The position numbers and the translations under genes were made by a program. The notes under the pieces were generated by a model. That model did no database searches. It was given only the letters and a program-made list of their open reading frames with translations, and was not told where the DNA came from. From Phocoena phocoena (taxonomy: Eukaryota; Chordata; Mammalia; Artiodactyla; Phocoenidae), in assembly GCF_963924675.1 (NCBI RefSeq), contig NC_089238.1, positions 47,076,879-47,140,878 on the forward strand: a stretch of 64,000 nucleotides of DNA. Direction: 5' to 3'. Positions 25,785 through 37,249 of this stretch are shown piece by piece (the stretch's first letter is position 1; every line of letters starts with the position of its first letter).

Positions 25785-26860
25785 ATAATGGCGCACAGTG
25801 ACTGTGCTTTACAGTGTGATCCACAGGCCCCTGGGGTCTCCAAGACCCTTGCATGGGATCCAGGAGGTCAAGGCTCTTTTAATAATAACACTTCAGCATT
25901 ATTTTCCTATTTCGTTGAGTTGACATTTGCACTGATGGTGCAAAAGCAGTTGGTGGGGGAGCTTGCTGGTGCCACAGCAGGATTCCGGACAGTGGCACCA
26001 AGCGGCACTGGAAGTCACTACCTATTTTTTTTCTTTTGGCAGCGCTGCGGCCTGCAAGGTAGTTCCCCAACCAGGGATGGAACCCATGTCCCCCTGCAGT
26101 GGAAGCACAGAGTCCTAACCACTGGACCATCAGGGAATTCCCTGGCAGTCACTGCTTTCTGCGCTCTCATGCAATTGCAGGAAAGAAGTGCCAGTTTCAC
26201 TTAAGAATGACCTTAATGGAGCAGTAAAAATGATTAATTGTATTGTCTCAACCTTTGAGCGCATGTCTTTTTAATATTCTGATGAAACGGGAAGCACGTA
26301 CAAAGTACTTCTGCTGTACACACAGAAGCAAGACGTCTCCAGGAAAACCACTTGTGCGGTTGAGTCGTGAGCTGAACTAGCTGCTTTTCTCATGAAACGT
26401 TTTTACTTGAATGGCTGACAGTCAAACAAAGGCTGGGTGTTTGGCAGACATTTTCTCAAAAATGAATGAAGTGAGCTGTCATTTCCAGGAAAACAAGTGA
26501 CTATATTTCTTGCCCAATGATAAAAGGAGCTTTCAAGTAAAAATCTGAATTTTGGCAAAAACCTGATTCTGCTTCCCAATACTTATTAAAGCTTTTCTGA
26601 TGAGACCAGTGGTGATATTATTATGGTCATTTGATACTATGTAATAAAATGTATCAACATTTCAAAGATCTTTATGACTCAGTAAGCCAGTGTTTTTCAA
26701 AGACCAGGGCAGGATGTTACAAAATCATGCCTGGATAAATGATCCATTCAAAGTACAAGAAAGACCAATGGATTTTAATATAACAGAGTATACAAGTTCT
26801 TTGATAAAATCATATGATCTAGGGTCTATGATCCATGGGAATGTCATTTGAGCACGTAAA
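25785..26860 (+). pseudogene. hAT-type transposase relic
   Basis: Plus-strand sequence retains pieces of a hAT-superfamily transposase of the ZBED5-like kind. CTDGAKA is encoded from 25928; 'KKCQFHLRM'-like and EMGS-like coding follows, then AELAAFLMKRFYL, then 'SFSDETSGDI' and 'TNGF'. Frames are broken by several stops and small indels, so it is dead. A SINE at 26022-26142 splits it. The left part ('ccacaggcccctggggtctc', 'cttttaataataacact') looks like the noncoding end of the element. Terminal inverted repeats were not verified, and the subfamily is not named. Confidence 0.68.
26022..26142 (-). mobile_element. Short CHR-2-like SINE in hAT relic
   Basis: Antisense, ends 'accatcagggaattcc'. 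Imperfect 13-bp duplication tggaagtcactac (26009-26021) / tggcagtcactgc (26143-26155), which also fixes how the transposase reading resumes. Confidence 0.88.
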
Positions 26861-27320
26861 CAAAAATAAAATTTTTTGTCAATATCTATGAGCTCACCAC
26901 ACTGTTATTTATGAGGTTTGGGATATTTGCTCCACTTTAAACAGTCACTATTATAACAGTTAAAATCTCTTTACATCCAATAACAGTGCCATACAAGCAT
27001 GTACTTACTGTTGGTGCCAGTGCTTGTTGGAACGGAAGTGGATGTTACAACATGCTCGGAAGATCAAACAACCACTAGGACATGCTGGGTAGTTGATTGA
27101 GAAGAGAGTGAAACCTTAGTGGAAGGTCAAAAAAATTTTAAGCAACATTTAAATTAAAATATGCAATATGTTTTTTTAAAAAACATCCTCTATACTTTTC
27201 CTTTATTCCTAAGAGGAAATTAATAGAAAATAATGTGGTTTTGAACTTTGCACGGTCTTCAGAAACAGTCCATGCACACAGTACTCTATGCTGTTATGCA
27301 TAAGGCAGTAGGGAGTTTAT
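26861..27320. other. Unassigned A/T-rich sequence
   Basis: Nothing recognised. Confidence 0.3.
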
Positions 27321-27329
27321 TTTGTGTGT

Positions 27330-28560
27330 GTTTATTGGGGGAAGAGTGTATATTTCTTCTTTTTGTACATTTCAGTATTTAGTCTTTATGCATAAGTTTT
27401 ACAAAAATAGGATCACACTCTACATACTCTTGTGTGATCTACATTTTTTCATTTCTCAACTCATTAGACACCTCCCCCATGGAGTTAGTATACATTATCA
27501 TTTTCAATGTCTCCCCAAATTCCATTTACATATCAACTTAATTACATCTATTGAAAGATTTTTAGACTGTTTCCAGTGTTTTGCAGATATAAGCTGTAAT
27601 GTGAGAACATTCATGTATATACATCATTGTACAAGATTAAAATCTATGATAATTTAAAATTTTTCATTTTTGATACAATGAGGACTTCAGAAGGATTTTA
27701 TGTACTATAGTCCCACCAGAATTGTATAAAAATTTTTTCCAAGTTGTTCCAATCCTGGGTCTCATTACTCTTTTAAACATTGGCCAAACTTACAGGTCAA
27801 AATGATATTACATATGTTATCAAATAGCTTTTCTTTGATTTTGAGTAGAGAGAAAACATTTTTGATAAATTTATTCTGTGTATTTCATCTTTAATTGGTT
27901 CTTCATATACTGAGCTTATTTTTCTTAATGGGGTTAAATTAACATATAAGAGGAGTTCATAAATTAAGACTACCCTTTTTCTTCATTCATGTACCACGTA
28001 TATTTGCCCAGCTTATTTGTCTTTCACTTCGTTTATAGCATTTTTTTCAAAATTTGTCTCTATAGTTGAATTTGTCAGTTATTTCCTTGATGATTTCTGC
28101 CTTTGGTGTCATAGCTTCTCACCCAAAGAATATAAAAAACATTCCCTTATCATTTCTTTACAACTACTTTGATACTTTCACTTTAAAATTTAAATCGTGA
28201 ATCCGGCTTATACTTAATTGTCCTAATATGCAGTCTTAGGAGTCTAACATTTTTTTCCTCCAAATTGTTAATTAGTTGCCCAAGAACAATCATGGAAAAT
28301 TCCAATCTTTCACAAGTGCTGTGAAAACAGACACTAAATTAGTATATACACTTGAGTCTTTTTTTTTTTTCTGGAGCCAGTACTAAAAAGTTTTCATGTT
28401 TTAGCTTTGTAATACATTTTTATATCTAATAGTTATTAGTCTCTCTTTTAAAAAAATATCCTGAGTGTTCTGTTTTTCTTTCTGATGAAGTATGGAATTA
28501 TTCCATCAAACAAAAAATAATCAAAAGGGTACAAACAATAAATAACAGAAATACCTTGCT
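27330..28560 (-). mobile_element. Old L1 (L1ME-like), antisense
   Basis: 'ttcagtatttagtctttatg', 'ccaccagaattgtataaaaa' and 'aaacattggccaaacttaca' fit the antisense 3' region of an ancient L1, followed by further L1-like sequence. Highly diverged, so boundaries are approximate. Confidence 0.5.
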
Positions 28561-28639
28561 AAGACTTTGAGTTTTAGTAATTTACAGAGTTATGCAACAA
28601 TCACTTCAACCCAGCTTATTATTTTTTAAAATTCTGGTA

Positions 28640-29100
28640 AAATATATATAATATGAAATTTACCATTTTTAAGTATCCAATTCAGTGGTGTCAAGCACAT
28701 TCAGTGTTGTTTATCCATCACCATCATCTCTTTTCAGAACTTTTTCATCATCCCAAATAGAAGCTCCCTACCCATTAAACAGTAACTCCCATGCCTTCCC
28801 CCACTCTTGTCCCCAGCAATCTCTACTTTCTGTCTATGAATTTGCCTATTCTAGATACTTCATGTAAGCAGAATCCTACAATATTTGTCCTTTTGTATGT
28901 GGCTTATTTCATTTGTATTTTCAAGGTTCATCCATGTGGTAGCATGTACCAGAACTTCATTCTTTTTTTGACTGAATAATATTCCACTATATGTGTATAC
29001 CACATTTTATTTATCCATTCTTCTGTTGATGGGCACTAAGGCTGTTTCCATCTTTTTGCTGTAGTGAATAGTGCTGCTATGAACATTGATGTACAAGTAA
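28640..29100 (-). mobile_element. Antisense L1 3' region
   Basis: 'accatcatctcttttcagaa', 'tctactttctgtctatgaat', 'ggttcatccatgtggtagca' and 'aatattccactatatgtgta' are antisense L1M 3' UTR/ORF2 end. Cut at its right by a solo LTR. Confidence 0.78.
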
Positions 29101-29106
29101 TATATC

Positions 29107-29739
29107 TGAGCAGAACCCTATGATAGGGTCTTCCCAGGAGAGAACTGCCCCCACCAATGTCCTCTGCCTGCCTCTTGTTTGTAGAAAACTTTAGCCTTGT
29201 AGGCCTTCCCCAAGTTCCAAAGAGCAAATTTAATCAGAGAAGTGAGAAAATACAAAAACAAAGAAAAACAGTCAAGCAAGGCAAAATAATAATTGTTCGG
29301 CCACTAAACAAACTCAAGGACCTTTAGTTCCTTCTCAAGGGCTATAGATAACATTTTGAACCATATCCTTGAGCTATTTTGCAAATCCTGAAACCTCTGC
29401 CAGGTGGAAGAAGTTAACTACATGTTGACTACAAGCACATAGACCCCAAACTGGTTGAAACCAGAAGGTTGATGATGTTGACTCCTGATTACCTCGCCAC
29501 CAATCAATCATAAGGATGTCCATGAGCTGATTACTCCACACCCCACAATCCTCTCCCTCACCCTATCTTTAAAAATCTTTCCCTAAAAGCCATTGGGGAA
29601 TGCCAGTGTTTTAAGCATTATTTGCCTCTACTCCTTGCTTGGCCTTGCAATAAACCCTGCACTTTCCTTCACCACAGCCTGGTATCAATAGACTGGCTTC
29701 ACTGTTTGCATACAGACCCAAGTTTGGTTCAGTAACAGT
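29107..29739 (+). mobile_element. Solo ERV LTR
   Basis: A TG...CA bounded block starting 'tgagcagaaccctatgatag' and ending 'tttggttcagtaaca'. It has an AATAAA near 29650 ('ttgcaataaaccctgcac') about 90 bp before the end, the layout of a gammaretrovirus-like LTR. No internal sequence flanks it. Target duplication not clear. Confidence 0.65.
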
Positions 29740-29759
29740 AGCTTTTTGAGACTATATGT

Positions 29760-31122
29760 TTTTTAATTAAAAACTAGTTGCTACCATTACACACCTATTA
29801 GAATGGCCAAAATCCACAACACTGACAACACCAAATGCTGACAGGGGTGTGGAGCAACAGGAACTCTCATTCATTGCTGGTGGGAATGCAAAATGGTACA
29901 GCCATTTTGGAAGACAGTATGGCAGTTTCTACAAAACTAAATATATTCTCATCATAAAATCTGACAGTTGTGTTCCTTGATATTTATACAAATGAGAAAC
30001 TTACTTTATTTCCACACAAAACACTGCACAGGGATGCTTATAGCAGCTTTATTCATAACTGTCAAAACTTGGAAGCAACGAAGATGTCCTTCAATTGCTG
30101 AATGGATAAATAAGTGGTGGTACATGCATACAATGGAATATTATTCAGTGCTAAAAAGAAACGATCTATCAAGCCATGAAAAGACATGGAGGAACTTTAA
30201 GTGCATATTACTAAGTGAAAGAAACCAATCTGAAAAGGCTACATACTGAATGATTCCAACTATGTTACATTCTGGAAAAGGCGAAAGTGTAATAGGGAAG
30301 AAATTTCGTATTCTATTACAAGTTAATCACTAAAGGGATGTTGCCTATAAGCTTAAATTAGACATAATAGATCATTTCTGGGAACCTCTGCCTCCCAGGT
30401 AATGTGTATTAAGCTAAAATACCTTTCTTCAGCTCACAGGAAACATCTTGACCAGGCCCACCTGTGAATGACTGCAGGAAGAAGAAATTAACATAAACCC
30501 TCCAGAGGCTGAGGGGAACCAGGAAGTGTTTGACCCTACTCCCTCCCTTTTTTTAGTGTAAAAGAAGTCTGAGTTCTAACTCAGGCAAGATGGTTCTTTG
30601 GGACACACATTCATCTTCTTCTCGGTCTGCTGGTTTTCTGGGTTAAGTCGCTATTTCTTGCCCCAAGAACGTCTCTTGATTTATTGGCCTGCGGTGCAGC
30701 TTGGACTTGGTAACAATCCTAGGAGTACAGTAAAAAGGTCAGTGACTTTCAGGGACTCAAGGAGAAGGAGGGAAGGATGAATAGACGAAGCACAGGGGAT
30801 TTTGTGGGCAGTGAAACTATTCTGTATGATACTATGGTGGTGGATACATGCCATCATATATTTGCCAAAGAGGTATATATTTGCCAAAACCCATAGAATG
30901 TTTAACACCCAGAGTGAACCCTAGTGTAAACTATGGACTTCGGGTGATTTGTCAGTGTACGTTTGATCGTAGCAAATGTACCACTGTGGTACTGGAGGTT
31001 GATAGTGGAGGAGGCCATGCATGTGGGGGTGCAGGTGGTATAGTGGAACTCTATGTTCCTCATAGATGAACATCTGCATCTCCTCATATTTTACTGTAAA
31101 CCTAAAACTTAAAAAAAAAATT
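29760..31122 (+). mobile_element. Sense old L1 3' end, split by a second LTR-like block
   Basis: 'acacacctattagaatggcc' through 'gaatggataaataagtggtg' to 'caatggaatattattcagtg' is sense L1 ORF2 end. It resumes after 30716 with 'cagtaaaaaggtcagtgact' and 'actattctgtatgatactat', and ends in A-rich sequence at 31122. Confidence 0.75.
30287..30715 (+). mobile_element. Candidate second solo LTR
   Basis: TG...CA block from 'tgtaatagggaagaaatttc' to 'gcttggacttggtaaca' interrupting the sense L1. GC-richer 3' part with 'ttctgggttaagtcgctatt' resembles ERV LTR U5. Target duplication not seen, so boundaries are provisional. Confidence 0.5.
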
Positions 31123-31460
31123 TGCAGCATATGGTATCTTTATGGCAGATTTTATTATTTAAAAATATCAGAAAGGTGTGAACTTAATGTTACATAGTTA
31201 TCTTTGAAAAGTGAGATTATGGGTAATATTTGTTTTATTTTATACATACTTTCTAATTTAAATGCTGTTACCATAGATTACCTGTGTAATCTTTAAAAGC
31301 CAGGATTTGTATTTTGGGGTAGGTAGTGGTTATAACTCATAAACCGCTCTGGTGGAAGTGAAGTCCAGGCCAAGGGATTATCTTGGTCAGCGCTCATCCG
31401 ACCGGCTAAACAAGGTGAAGACTTTCCTGAGAGTCCCTACGGTGAGGCCCTGCGGGCTTA

Positions 31461-31473
31461 TGGGAAATGTAGT
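31461..31473 (-). promoter_or_regulatory. ZNF143/THAP11-type motif ACTACATTTCCCA
   Basis: Plus strand tgggaaatgtagt; the reverse complement matches the ACTAYRNNTCCCR promoter element bound by ZNF143 and partners. Inside the CpG island, about 215 bp before the proposed exon 1 donor. Confidence 0.7.
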
Positions 31474-31532
31474 CCCGAAGTTCGATGGACCACCCCTCGG
31501 AGGACCCTGGGACGGCAAGCAGCCCCTGCATC

Positions 31533-31544
31533 TGCGCATGTGCA
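31533..31544 (+). promoter_or_regulatory. NRF1-like site
   Basis: TGCGCATGTGCA differs by one base from the NRF1 palindrome YGCGCAYGCGCR. Located 70 bp downstream of the ZNF143-type motif. Confidence 0.5.
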
Positions 31545-31549
31545 ATGCT

Positions 31550-31687
31550 GCGAGCGCGCCGGTGGCCGCCCTTCCCCCACCTCCCGCCGCGAGTGGGTGA
31601 CAGGGCTCCGGTCTGCACGCGTTTTAGCCGCCCCGCGCCGTGACCTGGCCTGGCACTGAGCCACGAGCGGAGGCTGTGCCCCTCCAG
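31550..31687 (+). other. ZFP1: Probable noncoding first exon of ZFP1
   Basis: A strong splice donor CAG|gtatga occurs at 31687/31688 within the CpG island, just downstream of the NRF1-like and ZNF143-type motifs. The left edge given is a guess, since a transcription start cannot be read from sequence. No long coding frame is needed because translation starts at 37886. Confidence 0.45.
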
Positions 31688-32249
31688 GTATGAGGGGGCC
31701 TGCCAGGCAGCTCCGCGGGGTCTGGGGGCCGAGGGGAAGGAGATGAGGGATGGGCTCGTGCCCGCGTGGGGTGGAAGCCCAAACTTCGGTGACTCGCAGG
31801 CGGCGGCGACCCTCGGGGTGGTGTCCGGGGCGGCCCGGCCCTCTCCTCGGCGCGGGACCGGCTGGGCCCGCCTGGCCGGACGTGCGGGGGCGGGAACGGC
31901 CGAAGGGGAGGGCGGTGGCGAGGGCCAGCCTTCCTCCCTTTGTCAGGCAAAGCGCCTCCGACCCGCCGCGAAGGTCTTCGGCCGCGCGGCAGCAGGTCCT
32001 GAAACCGGCGGGCGGGCGGGCGCAGGGCGAGGCTGGGGGCGGGGCCGGGCGCACCTGGCAGCGCCCGAATGCCGCGTGCGGCTGCCCAGGGCCTCGCGGC
32101 GTGGAGGGAGGCTTGAAAGGTTTCCCAAGTTTCCTGATGCGCAAATTGCTGAATGAGTAAGACCTGTGACCTCTTTGCAAGAGCGTTTTCAGCTGAAGAT
32201 CCTCACGCCTACCCTGTGTCTTCGCTTAGTTCCTCAGTTTCAACAGAAG

Positions 32250-32312
32250 GAAAAGTGAAGGCTCTGGTGAAGTGATTTACCCAAGGTCACACAGCCAGCT
32301 GGTATTTTGTCA
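32250..32312 (-). repeat. MIR core fragment
   Basis: 'aagtgatttacccaaggtca' followed by cacagccagct is the reverse complement of the conserved MIR core. Confidence 0.8.
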
Positions 32313-32544
32313 TATGAATGGGAAATATTTTTTCATTTGCCTTTTAATTTTGCTCATTGGTGGTTTTTGCCATGGAGGCGTTTTGAATTTATGGTTGAAT
32401 TTACTGCTCTTCCTTTTTATGACACCCAAAAGCCTTCACTACTTTGAGATTATACAAGTTTTACTAATAATTCCCACTGGTACTTTAAAATAAGTTATAT
32501 TTTAAAGAAATTTGTTTGGACTTTTATTTTTAAGATGTTGGAGG

Positions 32545-32830
32545 TAGGAGTTTATTAATTTATTTTTTTGCTGTGTTGCGTCTTAGTTTCTGTGCAAGGG
32601 CTTTCTCTAGTTGTGGCAAGCCGGGGCCACTCTTCATCGCGGTGCGCGGGCCTCTCACTATCGCGGCCTCTCTTGTTGCGGAGCACAGGCTCCAGACGCG
32701 CAGGCTCAGTAGTTGTGGCTCACGGGCCCAGTTCCTCCGTGGCATGTGGGATCCTCCCAGACTGGGGCTCAAACCCGTGTTCCCTGCATTAGCAGGCGGA
32801 CTGTCAACCACTGCGCCACCAGGGAAGCCC
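32545..32830 (-). mobile_element. Long CHR-type SINE
   Basis: Antisense copy ending 'gcgccaccagggaagccc', with the 'cacaggctccagacgcgcag' body. Flank similarity is short (tgttgg). Confidence 0.9.
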
Positions 32831-33236
32831 TGTTGGTACTTTTATTATGATCCAGTTAATGATTGCATTTAATTAGGGGGAATGGACACCTTTATGATGT
32901 TGGATCTTGCTGTAGGCCTTCCCATTTGTTCCTCTTTCATTTTTCCCTCTTGCCAGCACTTTGTAAGTTTTTTCGTAAAATATTTGCATTTTTAGTAACT
33001 TTATTCTTATGTAGTAATTTATTGCTATTGAAGATGGAATTTTTTTTCCATTATTTCATCTTTTTTCTCTTGAGTTTGTTGATATTTCCCACTTTTCTTA
33101 TTTTGTGTATTTGGGATTGCTCCTTTTTCTCCTTAATTAACGTAGCTAATGTTTATCAATTTTTTTTGTGAAAGAATAACTTTTTAATGTCTGTAGCATC
33201 TGTAGTAACGTCTCAATTATTCTTGACATTGGTTTT

Positions 33237-33555
33237 TTTTTGGCTGCGTTGGGTCTTCGTTGCTGTGTGTGGGTTTTCTCCAGTTGACACGAGCAGGGGC
33301 TACTCTGACGTGCACAGTCCTCTCATTGCAGTGGCCCCCCTTGTTGCGGAGACTGGCTCCAGGCGTGCGGGCCTCAGCAGCTGTGGCACATGGGCTCAGC
33401 AGTCGTGGCTCGTGGGCTCTAGAGTGCAGGCTCAGCAATTGTGGCACACGGCCCAGTTGCTCTGCAGCATGTGGGATCTTCCTGGACCAGGGCTCGAACC
33501 CGTGTCCCCTGCATTGGCAGGTGGATTCCTAACCACTGCGCCATCAGGGAAGTCC
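33237..33555 (-). mobile_element. Long CHR-type SINE
   Basis: Antisense. Perfect duplication ttgacattggtttt at 33223-33236 and from 33557. Confidence 0.93.
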
Positions 33556-33898
33556 CTTGACATTGGTTTTAATGCTATAAATGTCCTTTAAATACTGTCC
33601 TCTAAATACTGCTTTAGCTGCATCCCTCAAATTCTGGTATGTTTTGTTTTCATTTCCATTCAATTCTGTGTTTGCTTGTTTTTTAAAAACTTCCCTTGTG
33701 ACTTCCTTTTTCACCCATTGGTTATTTAGAAATTTGTTATTTAATTTCCAAACATTAGGGGATCTTCTACATCTCTTTCTGTTATTGATTTCTAGTTTAA
33801 TTCTGTTTTGGTCAAAGAATATACTTTGTTATGTATTTCAGTTCTTTAAAACTTGAGATTTGTTTCATGGGTAAGGATATGATCTACCTTGGGGATTT

Positions 33899-34080
33899 AA
33901 AAAAAATATTTATTTATTTGGCTGTGCCGGGTCTTCGTTGCTGCATGCAGGATCTTTTTAGTTGTGGCATGTGGGCTCTTTCTTGTGCCATGCAGGCTCT
34001 AGTTCCCTGACCAGGAATTGAACCTGGGCTCCCTGCATTGGGAGTGTGGAGTCTTAACCACCGGACCACCAGGGAAGTCC
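33899..34080 (-). mobile_element. CHR-2-like SINE
   Basis: Antisense, ends 'accaccagggaagtcc'. Flanks cttggggattt / cctgggaatgt suggest a diverged duplication. Confidence 0.88.
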
Positions 34081-34504
34081 CTGGGAATGTTTTCTATGCA
34101 CTTTAATGACTGTTGTGCTGTGTTGGTGGTAGAGTTTTCTGTCAGTACTAAATGGGTCAGGGTGGTTGATAGTGTGGTTGAGTTCTTCTGTATCCTTACT
34201 GGTTTTTTTATCTACCTCTCTTGTCACCTACTGAGAAAAGAATATTGAAGTCTCAAGCTATAATTGTGATTTATCTATTTATTTCACTTTTATCAACTTT
34301 TGCTTCTTGTATTTTGAAGTTCTTTTGTGCATATACATTTAGGATTGTTATATATTCTGGTGATTTGATACATTTATCATGTGTCATTTAGCACAGTGAC
34401 ATGTAATATCACACTTTATCTCTGGTAATATTTCTTATTAAGTCTACTTAGCTTGATATTAATCAGTCCAGCTTTCTTTTGATTAGTGTATGCAAGGAAT
34501 ATAA

Positions 34505-34638
34505 TTTTTTATTTTATTTCCTCTTATTTTGGCTGTGCCTTGCATCATGCAGGATCTTAGTTCCCCAACCAGTGATGAAACCTGTGCCCCCTGCATTGGA
34601 AGCGTGGAGTCTTAACCCCTGGACTGCCAGGGAAGTCC
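34505..34638 (-). mobile_element. Short CHR-2-like SINE
   Basis: Antisense, ends 'actgccagggaagtccc'. Flanks share caaggaa. Confidence 0.85.
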
Positions 34639-34679
34639 CAAGGAAAATCTTTTTTTATCCTTTTACTTTTGATCTAGCT

Positions 34680-35155
34680 ATTATTGAAAATTCAATTAAC
34701 AATCAAGAAGGAAGAGAATTTTATTTGAGCCAGCCTGAGGATTGTAACCTGGGAGACAGACTCTAAGAAGCTCTGAGTACTGTCCTGCCTGTTAGAAGTT
34801 GAAGGCACAGTCATACACATTTTTTGAGACAAAGGATCATACATCAAAATGACGTACTGACATAAAGTTCACCAATATACAGTAGTCCAGGTAAGCACTT
34901 AAAAAGCGAGCAGCAAGTCATCATGACCCCCTTACAGAGTTGAGAAAGAATGTTAATCTTTTAAGAAGTTACATTGCTAGCATCAGAAGAAAGAAAAAAA
35001 GATCTTTGTGGTTGAGTAGGCATTCCCATCTTTGAGAAGGTCTGGTTAATGTGTAATGCGGCTGGATGTTGCACACTAAACAGAGAGGGAGGAGGCCCAA
35101 AGGACAGAATTTTATGTTTAAATTTCTTGTTCTGCCTTAAAATTTTATTTCATCA
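34680..35155 (-). repeat. LTR-like repeat, antisense, family unresolved
   Basis: 'gagaattttatttgagccag' at the left and 'cttgttctgccttaaaattt' at the right resemble an antisense ERV LTR seen in many placental genomes. It interrupts antisense L1 sequence. Name not certain. Confidence 0.45.
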
Positions 35156-35187
35156 CTATGATTTTATATTTAAAACACATTGCTTTT

Positions 35188-35524
35188 ATTTTATTTATTT
35201 TTAGCTGTGTTGGGTCTTCGTTGCTGCGTGCGGGCTTTCTCTAGTTGCAGCAAGAAGGGGCTACTCTTCATTGCAGTGTGTGGGCTTCTCATTGCAGTGG
35301 CTTCTCTTGCTTCAGGGCACGGGCTCTAGGCATGCGGGCTTCAGTAGTTGTGGCATGTGGGCTCAATAGTTGTGGTGTGCGGACTCTAGAGCACAGGCTC
35401 AGTAGTTGTGGCACACAGGCTTGGTTGCTCCGGGACATGTGGGATCTTCCCGGACCAGGGATCGAACCCATGTCCCCTGCATTGGCAGCCAGATTCTTAA
35501 CTACTGTGCCACCAGGGAAGTCCC
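35188..35524 (-). mobile_element. Long CHR-type SINE
   Basis: Antisense. Perfect 15-bp duplication aaacacattgctttt at 35173-35187 and 35525-35539. Confidence 0.95.
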
Positions 35525-36379
35525 AAACACATTGCTTTTTAGACAGCACGTAGTTTGGTCTTTTTTATCCAGTTTGGCAACCTTTGTCATTTAATTGGTG
35601 TGTTTGTACAATGAATTATTGACATGGTTGGCTTAAAATCTGCCATCTTGCTAGTTTTCTTCTACTTGGCCCATCTGGTCTTTGTTCCTATTTTCCTCTT
35701 TTTCTGACTGCTTTTGGATTTAGTGGTAGTTTTTCATGAATCCATATTTTCTCCACTATTTGGTTATTGTTTATACCTCTTTAAATTTTTTTGTGATTGC
35801 CCTAAGGTTTAAATAAACTTCTTGAGTGAATCACAGTGAACCTTTAAATATAGTCTATTGTTTGTGTGTAATGTAAGATCCTTAAAACAATATACTGCCA
35901 TCAACAATTTCATCATCTCATCTATGTGCTATTATCGTTATATATTGTACATATGCTATAAGTTCACAAAACTTGTCTACTCTTTTTGCTTTAGACAGTC
36001 AAGTATCTTTTAGATTGATTAAAAGTAAGAAAAAAATGTCTTTTATATTTCTCGTCATTTTATCCATTCCCAGAGATCTTTATTTCTTTGTGTAGATCCA
36101 CATTTCTGTCTCTTATCATATTCCTTCTACCTGAAGAACTTCTTTAAATATTTCTTGTAGTACAGGTCTACTGGGAATGAATTTTCTGTTTTTGTTTGTT
36201 TGAAAAGGTTTTTATTTTCACTTTTATTTTTTGAAAGATGTATTTTCTGGGTATAGAATACTGGATTGGTAGTTTTTTCTTTCCTTTTTTTTTTTTCTTT
36301 TTTAAAGCACTTTAAAGATGTCACTACATTGTCTTCCAGCTTGTATAGTTTCTGATGAGAAATTCTCTGTGATTCTTTA

Positions 36380-36654
36380 ATTCAGTTCCAGATCACTGCA
36401 ATAAAGCAAGTCACATGAATATTTTGGTTTCTCAGTGCATATAAAAGTCATGTTTACCTTTACTGCAGTCTATTAAGTGTGCAATATCATTATGTCTAAA
36501 AAACAATGTGGATACCTTAATTTAAAAGTACTTTATTACTAAAAAATGCTGACCATCATCTGACAATGCAAAGTTACCACAAACCTTCAATTTGTTTAAA
36601 AAAAAAAAAAGGCAATCTGTGATGAGCAATAAAATGAGGTATGCCTGTATGTAA
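36380..36654 (+). mobile_element. Tigger1-like DNA transposon relic
   Basis: 'actgcaataaagcaagtcac', 'attaagtgtgcaatatcatt' and the terminal 'gaggtatgcctg' match the ends of Tigger1 (TcMar-Tigger). The transposase-coding centre is absent, so this is an internally deleted copy. The left terminal repeat is not intact. Confidence 0.78.
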
Positions 36655-36908
36655 CGTGTCAGGTTTTTTTTCTGGCTGCTTTCAAGAATTTCTCTCTAAC
36701 TTTGGTTTCCATTGGTTTGAATATGGTATGTCCAGGTGTGTCCATTTTATTTTGTTTTTTGATATTTATACTTTTTGGATAAATTATCTGAGTTTCTTGG
36801 ATCTGTGGTTTGATATCATTCAGTATTTTTGGAAAATCCTTGGTCATTATGTCTTCAGCACTTCTTCTGTCCCATTTTCTCTTCTTTTGGGATTCCAATA
36901 CATTTTTT

Positions 36909-37249
36909 AAAAGATTATTTATTTATTTATTTAATTTATTTTTGGCTATGTCAGGTCTTAGTTGCAGCACGCGGGATCTTTCGTTGCAGCACGCGGGCAC
37001 TTCATTGCAGCACATGGGCTTCTCTCTAGCTGTGGCATGCAGGTTTTTCTCTCTCTAGTTGTGGTGCGTGTGCTGTGTCGTTTGCGGCACGCGGGCTCTC
37101 TAGTTGAGGCTTGTGAGCTCAGTAGTTGTGGTGCAAGGGCTTAATTGCCCCACGGCATGTGGGATCTTAGCTCCCCAACCAGGGATCGAACCTGCGTTCC
37201 CTGCATTGGGAGAAAGATTCTTTACTACTGGACCACCAGGAAAGTCCCT
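36909..37249 (-). mobile_element. Long CHR-type SINE
   Basis: Antisense. Flanked by gggattccaatacattttt (36890-36908) and gggatcccaatacattttt (37250-37268), a 19-bp duplication with one mismatch. Confidence 0.95.

Larger units (their letters stand above)
31370..32150 (+). promoter_or_regulatory. ZFP1: CpG island, probable ZFP1 promoter
   Basis: Only strongly CpG-dense stretch in the window (runs such as 'cggcgggcgggcgggcgcag'). It lies about 26 kb upstream of the LDHD start and 6 kb before the MNKSQ exon, the place expected for the ZFP1 promoter. It has no TATA box but contains ZNF143-type and NRF1-type motifs, typical of housekeeping zinc-finger gene promoters. Transcription direction is inferred from the downstream coding exon. 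Confidence 0.8.

Noticed and set aside
31458..32180. 240-codon minus-strand and 136-137-codon plus-strand frames in the CpG island
   Set aside because: CpG islands have few stop codons by composition; the frames overlap in several phases and have no recognisable domain or splice logic.
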